This document shows positions 33,571 through 42,576 of a stretch of 64,000 nt of DNA, piece after piece. The notes under the pieces were generated by a model. The model had not been told where the DNA came from, ran no database searches, and was given only the letters and a program-made list of their open reading frames with translations. This DNA is from DATAEK01 sp036258055 (GTDB lineage: Bacteria; Acidobacteriota; Vicinamibacteria; Vicinamibacterales; 2-12-FULL-66-21). The translations under genes were made by a program, and so were the position numbers. The stretch lies in assembly GCA_036258055.1 (NCBI GenBank), contig DATAEK010000009.1, forward strand, positions 1-64,000, in the 5' to 3' direction. How positions within the stretch are numbered: the stretch's first letter is position 1; each line of letters starts with the position of its first letter.

Positions 33571-35220
33571 TTAGTACTGCCACCACGGCGTATTTGTCCC
33601 CTCGGGCTTGTGGCGCTGAATCAGCTGCGCCATCTCTTTCAGGCGTTCGGACGATGAGACGGGACCGCTCCAGCAGTGCGGCTTGTTGTCCCCATACATG
33701 AAGAACCCTTCGTAGTGCGGGTTCTGCGTCGTCTTCATCCACTCCTGCAGCTCGCGCGTGGAGTTGTTCAGATAATAGGTGTCCATGTCGCCGGTGTAGA
33801 AGAACAGTTTGTCGATCAGCTTCGGACCGACAGTTGTCCAGTTCTTCTGCAAGTAGTACTTGAGGTCGTAGTTCTCCTTCCAGTACTTGGCGACCTCCTT
33901 GTTGATCTCGCCCGTCCGCTTGTTGAAGAGCGGTTCGAAGTAGCCGTCCTTGCCGAGCGGTCCGAACACCGCGGACCAGATGTCGAGCTGCTCACCAGAT
34001 CGGCCCTTCGTGCCATTGGCAAGCTCGAAGTGGTTGCGCTGCTCGGACGTCATCACCAGCTGGCCGTTGACGCGCCGGCTGTTCGCGGTCGGAACCTTGC
34101 GCCAGCCGTCCATCTTGTAGAACGCGTTCTCGTCCTCGTAGATGTTGATGCCTTCGACGTCGCTGAACGTCACCGAGTCAGGGCAGTAGATGAAGGCGCC
34201 GCCGAAGAAGTCGGGATGGAAGATCTGGAGCGCCGCCGCCTCCCAGCCGCCGGTCGATCCGCCCGAGAGGATCCGCGCGTACGGCTCCTTGATCACCCGA
34301 TAGCGCTTTTCGATTTCGGGAATGAGCTCCTTCAGAATCGCGTCGCCGTACGGTCCGTTGTTGACCGAGTTGACGGCGTACGAATCGTCGAAATAGGGTG
34401 TCGGATGCTGGAACGTGACCGCGATCATCCGGGGGAAGCCGTCACTCAGCCACGCTTTCGAGAAGTCGTTCTTCTCATCGAAGCCGTATGGCGGTGCAAT
34501 CGAGAAGTGTCCCTGGATGTAGTTGACCGGATAGCTCATCGTCTGCTGCTCGTAGTCGCGGGGCAGCAGCACGACGGCGCCGAGGTAGATCGGGCGCCCC
34601 CAGAACTTCGACAGCGACGGGCTCTGGAATTTGAACCGCTTGACCGAGGTCGTATCCGCCGGCACCTGAATCGGCGGAATCACGTTGCTGGCGGTCAACG
34701 CGATCGTTCCGCCGGCCTTCGGATCGATCCTGAGCTTCTGCGGCTCGCTGTACAAGTTGCCCGGTGAGTGATTCCAGCGTTGGCCTTCCCACTGGTCGTC
34801 GTGCATCCAGACGACGTGGCCGTCGGCGCGCTTGAACTCGGAGAAGACGTTGACCATCGCCTGCACGTAGTACTCGCCGGGCGGGATTTCGGCGATCGAC
34901 GCGAGCGGCGACCCGAGGTCCGTCTCGTCGATCGTGGCCGCCTGACCCGGCTTGAGCTGTTCGACGTCGCGGCCAAAGAACGGGACGCCATTGCGGCCGA
35001 TCTGCAACCGCGGCTCACGGTCGTTGACGCGCGAGATCATGATGAACACGCGGCCCGTGATCGGCCCCGCGTGGGCAGACGCCGGGAACATCACCTGGAA
35101 GGTGAGCTTCGAGGAGCCGTTGGTCCCCGTCTTCTGTTCGGCTCCCGTCGTCACGGTCATCAGCGCGGCGATCGCGATCGCACCGGCGGTCGCGGCTATC
35201 CGATCGTTCCATGTGCGCAT
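33571..35220 (-). CDS. Exported esterase-like alpha/beta hydrolase
   Basis: Secreted protein of 549 residues with a signal peptide (about 1-27), an N-terminal beta-rich domain (about 35-200) and a C-terminal putative-esterase-type alpha/beta hydrolase. The nucleophile is probably the serine in ILSGGSTGGWEAAALQ (about 318-333). YRVIKEPYARI precedes it, as in enterochelin-esterase-like proteins, and the histidine of DNKPHCWSGP (about 515) may close the triad. The substrate is unknown. It follows the TonB-dependent receptor gene in the same direction, separated by an inverted repeat. Confidence 0.75.
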   Translation of the reverse strand: MRTWNDRIAATAGAIAIAALMTVTTGAEQKTGTNGSSKLTFQVMFPASAHAGPITGRVFIMISRVNDREPRLQIGRNGVPFFGRDVEQLKPGQAATIDETDLGSPLASIAEIPPGEYYVQAMVNVFSEFKRADGHVVWMHDDQWEGQRWNHSPGNLYSEPQKLRIDPKAGGTIALTASNVIPPIQVPADTTSVKRFKFQSPSLSKFWGRPIYLGAVVLLPRDYEQQTMSYPVNYIQGHFSIAPPYGFDEKNDFSKAWLSDGFPRMIAVTFQHPTPYFDDSYAVNSVNNGPYGDAILKELIPEIEKRYRVIKEPYARILSGGSTGGWEAAALQIFHPDFFGGAFIYCPDSVTFSDVEGINIYEDENAFYKMDGWRKVPTANSRRVNGQLVMTSEQRNHFELANGTKGRSGEQLDIWSAVFGPLGKDGYFEPLFNKRTGEINKEVAKYWKENYDLKYYLQKNWTTVGPKLIDKLFFYTGDMDTYYLNNSTRELQEWMKTTQNPHYEGFFMYGDNKPHCWSGPVSSSERLKEMAQLIQRHKPEGTNTPWWQY

Positions 35221-35241
35221 AGATACACTCCGACTCCCGAA

Positions 35242-35297
35242 CAGGAGATCAGGAGACTAGGAGACCATTAACGTTCTCCTGATCTCCTGAACTCCTG
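35242..35297. repeat. Perfect 15-bp inverted repeat of GGAGATC words
   Basis: CAGGAGATCAGGAGA at 35242-35256 and TCTCCTGATCTCCTG at 35275-35289 are exact inverse complements around an 18-base loop. Additional ACTCCTG follows. It fills the gap between the TonB-dependent receptor gene and the esterase gene and could act as a transcription-attenuating hairpin there. Confidence 0.75.
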
Positions 35298-35303
35298 TGA
35301 GAT

Positions 35304-38144
35304 TTAGAAGACGAACCGCACCCCCAGCTGTCCAACCCGCGGCTGCACGAAATTCGTGCGCTGCCCGAAGTTGGTCGCGCGCTCGTCGGCGGACAGGAAG
35401 CCGAACGCGGCGTCGGTGTTGAACAGATTGAAGATGTCGGCGCTGAATTCCAGCCGCCGGGCCTGGCCCAGCTCGAATGCCTTCAGCACGCGCAGATTGA
35501 CCAGGTGCACGTTGTCGGCGCGCAGCATGTCTACGTTGCGGCGTCCCGCGCGCGGAAATGCGGGGTTGAAGAACGGATCCGCGACGGAGCGCCCGTTGCT
35601 CAACACCACGCGCGGTGCGGTCGCGTTGAGCGGGAAATCACCGGTCACCACGTCCGTGCGTGGCCCCTGCGTGAAGGTGTAGAACCCGGACAGCATCACG
35701 TCGTACGGCAGGCGAACGAACGACGACACGCGCGCCTGGTGGCGGGGCGTCAGCCAGTCGTTCGTCAGCTCGTCCTCGGTGAACCCGTGGAACTGGAGCG
35801 TGTCGCGCGTCGGATTGAACGCGCGGACGATCGACTGGTGCATCCCGTACCAGTAGTTGGCATTCATGCCCCATTGCCTGGCGAAGTTCTTGGTGTAGAG
35901 CAGCTGAATCGATCGGAACTGCTGATACGAGTAGTTCGGCGCATAGGTGCGAAGCACCGCGTCGTAGTCCGGGAACGGCCGGCCGAGAAACACGCCGGTC
36001 ACCGGGTCGCGGAAGAGGTTCTCGTCGTCCGAGCCCTGGAAGTCCCACGTGCGCTTCAAGAGGAACGTGACGCCAATCGAGCTGGTGTGGGGCAGCTGCT
36101 TCTCCCAGCCGGCGCTGAACTCGTTCGTGTACGTCTTCTTGTTCTCGAAGCCGTAGTTGACGCCGTACGGGAAGGCGCCGGGCAGGATCTGATTCAGATC
36201 CGGCGCCAGCGTCCGCGGCTGCGACCGCGCGACGTCGGTGGCGACGACGTAGGGTGCGTGAGAGGTGCCGTCCCCGCCGCCCAGATCGAGCCACTCGTAG
36301 TAGCGGCCGGCCGTGCCACGGATCAGACCCCATTTCTCCAGGTCCCACGCGACGCCGAAGTTCGGCGCAAACGTCGTCTGTGAGAATTCCTTGTCGGCCG
36401 TGACCGTCGGGAATCCCGGTGGCAGCACGGGGCCCAGAACCAGCTCGCGGTCCTTCGTGTAGATGCGATTCGAGTCGACGCGGAATCCCGCCTTGATCGA
36501 GATATTGCTGCGCGGCTTCCAGCGATCCTGGAAGTACCAGCCAAAGATCCGCTCGTACGCCTCGTTGGCGACGTCGGTCCCGCCGTCGTTCGCGCGGAAC
36601 GTGTCGCGTTCGAAGATCACGTCCTGGGCGCCGGTCGTGCCGGGCGGCCGGAAGTAGAACTCCAGGGGCGTGATGTCCCGGCTGGTCTTGTTGCGCAGGA
36701 AGGGATACAGCTCGAGTCCGGCCTTGAAGTCGTGCGAGCCCCACCGGCTCACCGCGAAGCTGAACGACGGATAGAGGTAAAGCATCGAGCGATCGGAGTT
36801 GTCGACGACGCCGAAGCTGCCTTCCTGTGAGATCGTCGTGAGGCTCCCCGCGATATTGTTCGCGGCGTTGGTCTGAATGACCTTCGAGGCGTCGAACCCG
36901 CCCGACGGCTCGGAGTTCTGCGGCTTGTTCACCATCCAGCTCCCGATGAACTGGAAGAGTCGCGTCGGCGCCATCACCCAGGTGTAGTTGACGCCGAGGA
37001 GCGGTCCGCCGGTGATCAGGTCGCCGAACGCCGACGCCGCCACCAGTTGCGGCGTCGCGCTCGAGAGACCGCCGGTCGTCGACGGTGCCCCGATGGCCGT
37101 GCTGCGCATGACGGCGTTGGCCGCCGTCGTCCGGTCGTATTGAAACAGTCCCGAGATCCGGTGATTGGCATTCAGCTGGCTCGTGACCTTGGCGTAGACG
37201 AGGTTTCCGCGACGTTCACGCGCGACCGGCGCGTTGTTGAGCGTCTGATCCTCCTGCACGCGCCGGTACGCTCCGAAGAACCAGATACGATCGCGGCTGA
37301 TCGGGCCGCCCAGCGTGATGTCCGGCTGGACGTCCTTGCGGTTGTTCGGCGCCACACCCGAGATGTTGGAGCTGTTGAAGGAGTCGGGGATGACGAAGAG
37401 CGCCGCCGAGCCGTGCAGCGCGTTGCCGCCGCTCTTGGTGACGATCGTCATGAACCCGCCGGTGCGCCCGCCGTCTTCCGCTTCCGCCCCGAGCGTTTTG
37501 ATCTGGATGTCCTGGATCGCGTCGTAGTTGAAGCTGACCGAGAAGACACCGCCCCCAAACGGGTCGGTGACGTCCATGCCGTCGAGCTTCGTGCTGTTCT
37601 CGGACGTGCCGCGCGAGTTCACGCTCGGGTTGATGTCGCTCTGGTCCGGCCGCACGAACACACCTGGGACGAGCGCCCAGATATCCTGATAGCGGCGCTG
37701 GGTGCTGACCGGCAGCGACGTCAGCGCCTCGTTGTTGATGTTGACGGCAAGACCGGCGCGCTCGGGATCGATGGTCGGCGCCTCGCTCGTCACGGTGACC
37801 GTCTCGGACATCGCGCCCACCGTCAGCGAGAACTCCAGAGTGATCGTGCTGTTGATGCGGACCGTCACATGCTGCAGCGCCGTCTGAAACCCAGACAGCT
37901 CCGCCTTGGCCTCGTAAGTCGCCGGCGGCAGATTGCCGACGCGATATGTCCCGTCGGCGGCGGTGACCGCGGTGTACTGTCCGAGCGCTTCGGGGCTCTT
38001 CAGCGTAACAGTGACGCCCGGGAGTACAGCGCCGCTGGTGTCGGTGATCCGGCCAATGACGGATCCAGTGCCGCTGGCCTGAGCGAACGCCAGCGAGGCC
38101 AGAGCAAGAAAGACTCCTGCGAACAGAAGAGCCCGGCGTTCCAT
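35304..38144 (-). CDS. TonB-dependent receptor with carboxypeptidase-regulatory-like domain
   Basis: Outer-membrane protein of 946 residues. After a signal peptide (about 1-22) comes a carboxypeptidase-regulatory-like domain (about 25-110: GSVIGRITDTSGAVLPGVTV, LPPATYEAKAELSGFQ), then a plug domain (about 120-240: TSLPVSTQRRYQDIWALVPG, NSTKLDGMDVTDP) and a long beta-barrel that ends in VRFVF with the terminal aromatic residue. No TonB box is obvious. Acidobacteria encode many such receptors, often without known ligand. The start is set by GGAGGAA five bases before the ATG at 38144; upstream frame extensions lack a signal sequence. Confidence 0.9.
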   Translation of the reverse strand: MERRALLFAGVFLALASLAFAQASGTGSVIGRITDTSGAVLPGVTVTLKSPEALGQYTAVTAADGTYRVGNLPPATYEAKAELSGFQTALQHVTVRINSTITLEFSLTVGAMSETVTVTSEAPTIDPERAGLAVNINNEALTSLPVSTQRRYQDIWALVPGVFVRPDQSDINPSVNSRGTSENSTKLDGMDVTDPFGGGVFSVSFNYDAIQDIQIKTLGAEAEDGGRTGGFMTIVTKSGGNALHGSAALFVIPDSFNSSNISGVAPNNRKDVQPDITLGGPISRDRIWFFGAYRRVQEDQTLNNAPVARERRGNLVYAKVTSQLNANHRISGLFQYDRTTAANAVMRSTAIGAPSTTGGLSSATPQLVAASAFGDLITGGPLLGVNYTWVMAPTRLFQFIGSWMVNKPQNSEPSGGFDASKVIQTNAANNIAGSLTTISQEGSFGVVDNSDRSMLYLYPSFSFAVSRWGSHDFKAGLELYPFLRNKTSRDITPLEFYFRPPGTTGAQDVIFERDTFRANDGGTDVANEAYERIFGWYFQDRWKPRSNISIKAGFRVDSNRIYTKDRELVLGPVLPPGFPTVTADKEFSQTTFAPNFGVAWDLEKWGLIRGTAGRYYEWLDLGGGDGTSHAPYVVATDVARSQPRTLAPDLNQILPGAFPYGVNYGFENKKTYTNEFSAGWEKQLPHTSSIGVTFLLKRTWDFQGSDDENLFRDPVTGVFLGRPFPDYDAVLRTYAPNYSYQQFRSIQLLYTKNFARQWGMNANYWYGMHQSIVRAFNPTRDTLQFHGFTEDELTNDWLTPRHQARVSSFVRLPYDVMLSGFYTFTQGPRTDVVTGDFPLNATAPRVVLSNGRSVADPFFNPAFPRAGRRNVDMLRADNVHLVNLRVLKAFELGQARRLEFSADIFNLFNTDAAFGFLSADERATNFGQRTNFVQPRVGQLGVRFVF

Positions 38145-38298
38145 CGTTCCTCCTTCGCCGCGGCTGCGGCATCTGGGTGGTGTCCGCTCTCGAGCGGACC
38201 CGAGTCCGCAGCTGATGTGCCGGGCCGAATCTAGCATGGATTGGGATGGATTGCTGGTCCGTTGGCGTGGATCCACTGCAGAATGACGCGGTCGAATC

Positions 38299-40557
38299 AT
38301 GCGGTCCTTCCTTCTCGCCTCCGTCATTGCCATCGCGGCTGCGCAGGCGCCCCCGCGCTCGGCCCCGTTTGTTCCGATCGGCGTCTGGTACGGCGGCGGC
38401 TCCGTCCGCGCGCCGATGATTGCTCGCGATCCCGCGAAAGAACGGGACGGCTGGCGCCGCGATGTCCAGACCATTCGTGGGCTTGGCTTCAACACTGTGA
38501 AGACGTGGGTCGATTGGGCGACGACGGAGCCGGAGCGGGGGAAGTACCGGTTCGAGGCGCTCGATCAGATGCTCGCACTCGCGGATGACGTCGGCCTGAA
38601 AGTCATCCTCCAGCTCTACGCGGACTCCGCTCCGGAATGGCTCGGCCGTCAGTACACCGACGCGAGCTTCGTGACGGATCAAGGTGCAAAGATCGCATCG
38701 CAGGCGTCTCCGGGCTACTGCATCGATCATCCCGGTGTGCGCGCCGATCTCGCGGCGTTCATCGGCGCCGTCACGGCACGCGCGGCGCAGCACCAGTCCT
38801 TCTATGCCGTCGACCTCTGGAGCGAGCCCCACATCGTCAACTGGGTCTGGTTCAACACGCCGGTCGAGTTCTGCTACTGCCCGTACACGCAGCGCCGTTT
38901 TCGAGAATGGCTGAAGGGCCGGTACGGCACGCTCGAGGCGCTGAATCGCGCGTGGTATCGAACGTTCCACTCGTGGGACGAGCCCGAGGCGCCGCGCTTC
39001 GGCACGATTCTCTCCTACACCGACTTCATCGACTGGAAGACGTTCGTCGCCGTAAAGCTGCGCGAGGACCTGGCGTTCAAGGCGAACGCGTCGGCACCAC
39101 GCGGGCCGCGTCTCGTCAGCAGCCACTCCGACGCGCCGGCGATCATGCTGAATCCGCTCTCCGGCTTCGGCAATCCTGACGATTGGTGGATGGCCGGCGT
39201 CGTCGATCACTACGGCACGTCGATCTATCCGAAGCACGCCGCGGCCGCCACACCGTGGTCGCCGGTTCGGTTGACGTCGGCGCTCGACGGGATTCGGTCG
39301 GCGGGCGGTGACAAAGGCTGGTGGATTGGTGAACTCCAGGCCGGCCAGGGCGCGACTGGTGTTCGCGTCGCCGCGCCCGTCGACGCGGCAGATCTGCGAT
39401 TGTGGGGATGGGCCGCGCTCTCACGCGGCGCGCGATCGATCAGCTACTACGCCTGGTATCCGATGAGCTCCGGGTACGAGTCGAACGGCTACGGCATGAT
39501 CGAGCTGGACGGCACGGTCACCGATCGAGCGAAGGCGGCCGGAGAGTTCGCCGGGATCGTCTCGCGCAACGCGGCTCTCTTCGCGCCGTTGCGGCCACGG
39601 CCGTCGAAGGCCGCGATCGTCTACAACCGGCTTTCTTATCTAGTCGGCGGCAACACCGTCGCGCCCGGCACGATGGTCCGGAACTCGATGCTGGGCTTCT
39701 ATCGCGCGCTCTTCGAACGCGACATCCAGGTGGATTTCATTCACGCAGACGACGTCGTCGCCGGTGCCGCGAGCAAATACGACGTCGTCTTCCTCGGCTA
39801 TCCCTTGATGCTGCCGCAACCAGTCGCCGACGCGCTGAAGGCGTACGTGCGAGCCGGTGGAACGCTCATCAGTGAAGCGCGTCCCGCGTGGAACGATGAA
39901 CGCGGCCTGGCCAACCCACGCATTCCAGGCGCCGGCCTGGACGAAATGTTCGGGGCGCGCGAGAAACGGCTGCGACCTGCGGAAGTCGTGACGATGGTCG
40001 GCGAGCGCGGACTCGACGGCGTGTTGGCGCCACTCGGCGGTCAGTCGTTCACCGGCCTGAGCTTCGCGGAGGAGCTCGAGGTCACCGGCGAAGCAGCGCA
40101 GGTGCTGGCGCGCTTCACTGGTGACGATGGGAAGCCCGGCGAGCCCGCCATCGTGATGTCACGGTCCGGATCGGGTCGCGCGATTCTGATCGGCACCTTT
40201 CCCTCCGCGGCGTTCGAGCAGGATCCGGACAAGTTCCAGTCGAGCGGCAATCTGCTCGCGACGCTGACTGCGCTCGCCGGGGTTGCGCCCGACGTGCGAA
40301 TCGACGGTGCGCCTGGCCTGGTCGAGGCCCGCTTCCTCGAATCGTCGGATGCGCTGCTACTCATTGCTATCAATCACTCGGACGTACCACAGCGCGTCAC
40401 GATGACGTTCACGCCTGATACACCCGAGGCCATCTGGTTGAACATGGAGACCGGGGCCTCAGTGAACTTCGTCGCGGGGCCGAACGGTCCAACCTACACG
40501 CATGCCTTCGCGCGGCGGGATGTGCTGGTGCTGATGATCCGGAAGGCGTTGAGGTGA
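38299..40557 (+). CDS. GH42-type beta-galactosidase-like glycoside hydrolase
   Basis: Exported protein of 752 residues with a short signal sequence and a TIM-barrel of the beta-galactosidase/GH42 type. WxxVxxTEPERGKYRFEALD (about 71-89) is the barrel entry, Glu176 in VDLWSEPHIVNW is the probable acid/base and the glutamate of WWIGELQAG (about 350) the probable nucleophile. A trimerisation-like Rossmann domain follows (about 430-600: AIVYNRLSYLVGG, YDVVFLGYPLML) and a C-terminal beta domain closes the protein. It would release terminal galactose or related sugars; the exact linkage is unknown. It is divergent from the receptor gene, with 154 bases between them. Confidence 0.85.
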   Translation: MRSFLLASVIAIAAAQAPPRSAPFVPIGVWYGGGSVRAPMIARDPAKERDGWRRDVQTIRGLGFNTVKTWVDWATTEPERGKYRFEALDQMLALADDVGLKVILQLYADSAPEWLGRQYTDASFVTDQGAKIASQASPGYCIDHPGVRADLAAFIGAVTARAAQHQSFYAVDLWSEPHIVNWVWFNTPVEFCYCPYTQRRFREWLKGRYGTLEALNRAWYRTFHSWDEPEAPRFGTILSYTDFIDWKTFVAVKLREDLAFKANASAPRGPRLVSSHSDAPAIMLNPLSGFGNPDDWWMAGVVDHYGTSIYPKHAAAATPWSPVRLTSALDGIRSAGGDKGWWIGELQAGQGATGVRVAAPVDAADLRLWGWAALSRGARSISYYAWYPMSSGYESNGYGMIELDGTVTDRAKAAGEFAGIVSRNAALFAPLRPRPSKAAIVYNRLSYLVGGNTVAPGTMVRNSMLGFYRALFERDIQVDFIHADDVVAGAASKYDVVFLGYPLMLPQPVADALKAYVRAGGTLISEARPAWNDERGLANPRIPGAGLDEMFGAREKRLRPAEVVTMVGERGLDGVLAPLGGQSFTGLSFAEELEVTGEAAQVLARFTGDDGKPGEPAIVMSRSGSGRAILIGTFPSAAFEQDPDKFQSSGNLLATLTALAGVAPDVRIDGAPGLVEARFLESSDALLLIAINHSDVPQRVTMTFTPDTPEAIWLNMETGASVNFVAGPNGPTYTHAFARRDVLVLMIRKALR

Positions 40558-40599
40558 AGGCGCTCGGCGCTCATGCCGACAGCGGACAGCGAAGGCTCG

Positions 40600-41985
40600 C
40601 TAAGGCACAACCCACCCAATCATCGCGGTCGACAGGGAGACTTGCAGCAGTGTGATCGCGAGAACGGCGGCGATGGCGGCGCGGTTATTCAGGCCGGCGC
40701 ACGCATAGGCCGCGGGAAGCTGAAAAAAGCACGCGAGGAAGATCCACAGCCTGGTGATTTCACCCCGATTGATACCGGCAAGATCAATCGTGATCAGCAC
40801 GGCGAACAGACCGCAGACCGTCACGACAATCGGCGCGCTGAGCCAATCGCGCAGCGATCCGGATGGCCGCCAGGCAGCGGCAGCGGCGATGATGGCGAGA
40901 ACGACCTGCGCTGGACCCGCGGCGAACATGAACTCGATAAGGTTCGCCCGCACCCAGACCCCATACGGACGCCCCACTGCCTCATTGAAGGCCACTGCAT
41001 GTTTGCCGATCGCCCGCACCGCCTGCCAGAGGTGAAAGCCTGTCGCCACGTCTACCGCCACAGCGACGGCGACGAACACCAGCACCATCAAACCAGCATG
41101 AGCCACGAAGCGCTCGACACGAATATCGCCTCGAGCGATCGCGGCGATCCCCAGTGCCCCGAGCAGCAGTCCCATGACGAGCGGCAGCGGCTCGAAGAAG
41201 ACCAGCGCGTACAGCGCCACTCCGGACGCGGCGGCGTACGAGCTCCTGCCAGTCATGAACCATCTCACGGTCAGCCACGCGAACAGCAGCACGAACACCG
41301 GCGTCACCGTGTTCATGAGGGGAAAGAAGAACACACGTGAAGGTGTGAAGAGGTACAACACAGCCGCGTAGAGCGCCGCGCGATCGTCCGAGAACAGGTC
41401 ACGCGCAAGACCGAACATCAGCAGAGCACCCAGGTTCGACAGGATCACGAGAAGCCAGGGAAGCACGTCTGTTCGCGTCGACACCATCTCGAGCGCGTGC
41501 ACGAGAAGCGTCTTGCCCGGCAGGTTGCTCTGCGCGTGCATGGGCGCCTCGAGTCGGACTTGCTCGAAATTCGCGAGGATCTCGCCGGGCCGGCGTTCCT
41601 GTGCGAGCGTGTAGAACGAATTTGCGCCAGGACTCAGAAACACGCGTTCGATGCTGATAGGCGCCTTCGTCCGAAGGTGCCAGTGGGCGAGAGTCGCGGC
41701 GAGGATCCACACCACGACCAGTCTCCAGGCTGTTCTTCTATTGACGGGGATCGTGAGAAGGATGAGAGCGCCAGCGGCAAGTCGGGCGAACATCCGCGCG
41801 TGACGGGCGTCATACGCGGCAATGTAGGGATAGACCCAATCGCCTTCGGCCGAGCCTGCAATCCACTGCTGCGTGGCCACGCCATAACAGACAACAGCGG
41901 AGAGGATCACGCCGGCCGCGACGCCGGCCCACATGACGCGGTGGGAGGGCACGGACGGATCATACTGATCCTCTCGGGTTCTCAA
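40600..41985 (-). CDS. GT39/GT-C-like polytopic membrane protein
   Basis: Integral membrane protein of 461 residues with about ten helices. The first large loop has AEGDWVYPYIAAYD and SPGANSFYTLAQERRPGEIL, and the fourth-helix region has LYLFTPSRVFFFPLMNTV, reminiscent of GT-C/dolichol-phosphate-mannose-using membrane transferases. The usual double-acidic loop motif is not clear, so enzymatic activity is uncertain. The start given is TTG at 41985, where the gene runs into a word repeat; ATG at 41934 opens the first helix and is a reasonable alternative. Confidence 0.65.
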   Translation of the reverse strand: MRTREDQYDPSVPSHRVMWAGVAAGVILSAVVCYGVATQQWIAGSAEGDWVYPYIAAYDARHARMFARLAAGALILLTIPVNRRTAWRLVVVWILAATLAHWHLRTKAPISIERVFLSPGANSFYTLAQERRPGEILANFEQVRLEAPMHAQSNLPGKTLLVHALEMVSTRTDVLPWLLVILSNLGALLMFGLARDLFSDDRAALYAAVLYLFTPSRVFFFPLMNTVTPVFVLLFAWLTVRWFMTGRSSYAAASGVALYALVFFEPLPLVMGLLLGALGIAAIARGDIRVERFVAHAGLMVLVFVAVAVAVDVATGFHLWQAVRAIGKHAVAFNEAVGRPYGVWVRANLIEFMFAAGPAQVVLAIIAAAAAWRPSGSLRDWLSAPIVVTVCGLFAVLITIDLAGINRGEITRLWIFLACFFQLPAAYACAGLNNRAAIAAVLAITLLQVSLSTAMIGWVVP

Positions 41986-41993
41986 GTTCCCTG

Positions 41994-42033
41994 CCGAGAA
42001 CCGAGAACGGAGAACCGAGAACGGAGAACCGGG
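41994..42033. repeat. GAGAACCGAGAACG word repeat
   Basis: Tandem of GAGAACC, GAGAACG and GAGAACCG units, about five copies. An inverse word (CTCGGGTTCTC at 41972-41982) lies beside it, overlapping the possible TTG start of the membrane protein gene. Confidence 0.65.
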
Positions 42034-42073
42034 TTCCCCCTTGTGGCCGCCTTCAGCGGGCTGTCGAGCGAAG

Positions 42074-42562
42074 CTACTTGAGCGCCGAACTAAAGAACAG
42101 ATCGTGATCGCCCGGTGGCTCGAAGCCCACGAGGCGCACGGCGAGCGCGATCTGCGCCCAGTGCCGCGTTTCGTGCATGAGGATGTGGAAGAGCAGCTTG
42201 CGCGACGTCATCGGCCAATCACGGTCGCGCACGTTGAACATTCGCACTACGTCCGCCTGATCGTCGTCGAGACCGCCGACGAACTGTTCCAGCTCTCGCC
42301 GGACAGACGCGCCGTAATCGAAGAGCGGCGCGACGTTGTTCGCGCTGAGCCCGGTCGACGTCGAGAGCGGATCGCCGGTCAGGCGCTGCAGGTGGCGGCG
42401 CTCGACGATGAAGATGTGATCGATCAGCTTGCCGACGCTCTGGAAGTTCGCGCCCGGCTGGACCGGCGCATCCATCGCCTCGGGATGCGCGGTCAGCCAG
42501 GTCCGCCATTTTTCCCGTTCGCCGCTCGTGTAGCGGAGGAACTCGAGGTAATCGAGCTGCAT
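42074..42562 (-). CDS. DinB-family protein
   Basis: Cytoplasmic DinB four-helix bundle of 162 residues. The metal-binding histidines are KLIDHIFIVERRH (near 49) and ILMHETRHWAQIALA (near 129 and 133), in the family's order. DinB proteins include metal-dependent thiol transferases and S-transferases, but most are uncharacterised. It has no signal peptide, unlike the DinB protein at 23566. It ends the minus-strand run that begins with the two M16 peptidases. Confidence 0.88.
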   Translation of the reverse strand: MQLDYLEFLRYTSGEREKWRTWLTAHPEAMDAPVQPGANFQSVGKLIDHIFIVERRHLQRLTGDPLSTSTGLSANNVAPLFDYGASVRRELEQFVGGLDDDQADVVRMFNVRDRDWPMTSRKLLFHILMHETRHWAQIALAVRLVGFEPPGDHDLFFSSALK

Positions 42563-42576
42563 GTCGTGTGCGTCCC

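Noticed and set aside
37216..39237. Minus-strand frame spanning the receptor start and the GH42-like gene
   Set aside because: It crosses a divergent promoter region and overlaps two well-supported genes in other frames; no domain is visible.
41994..42033. Possible CRISPR or protein-coding tandem
   Set aside because: Only about 40 bases of short GAGAAC units with no spacers and no frame.
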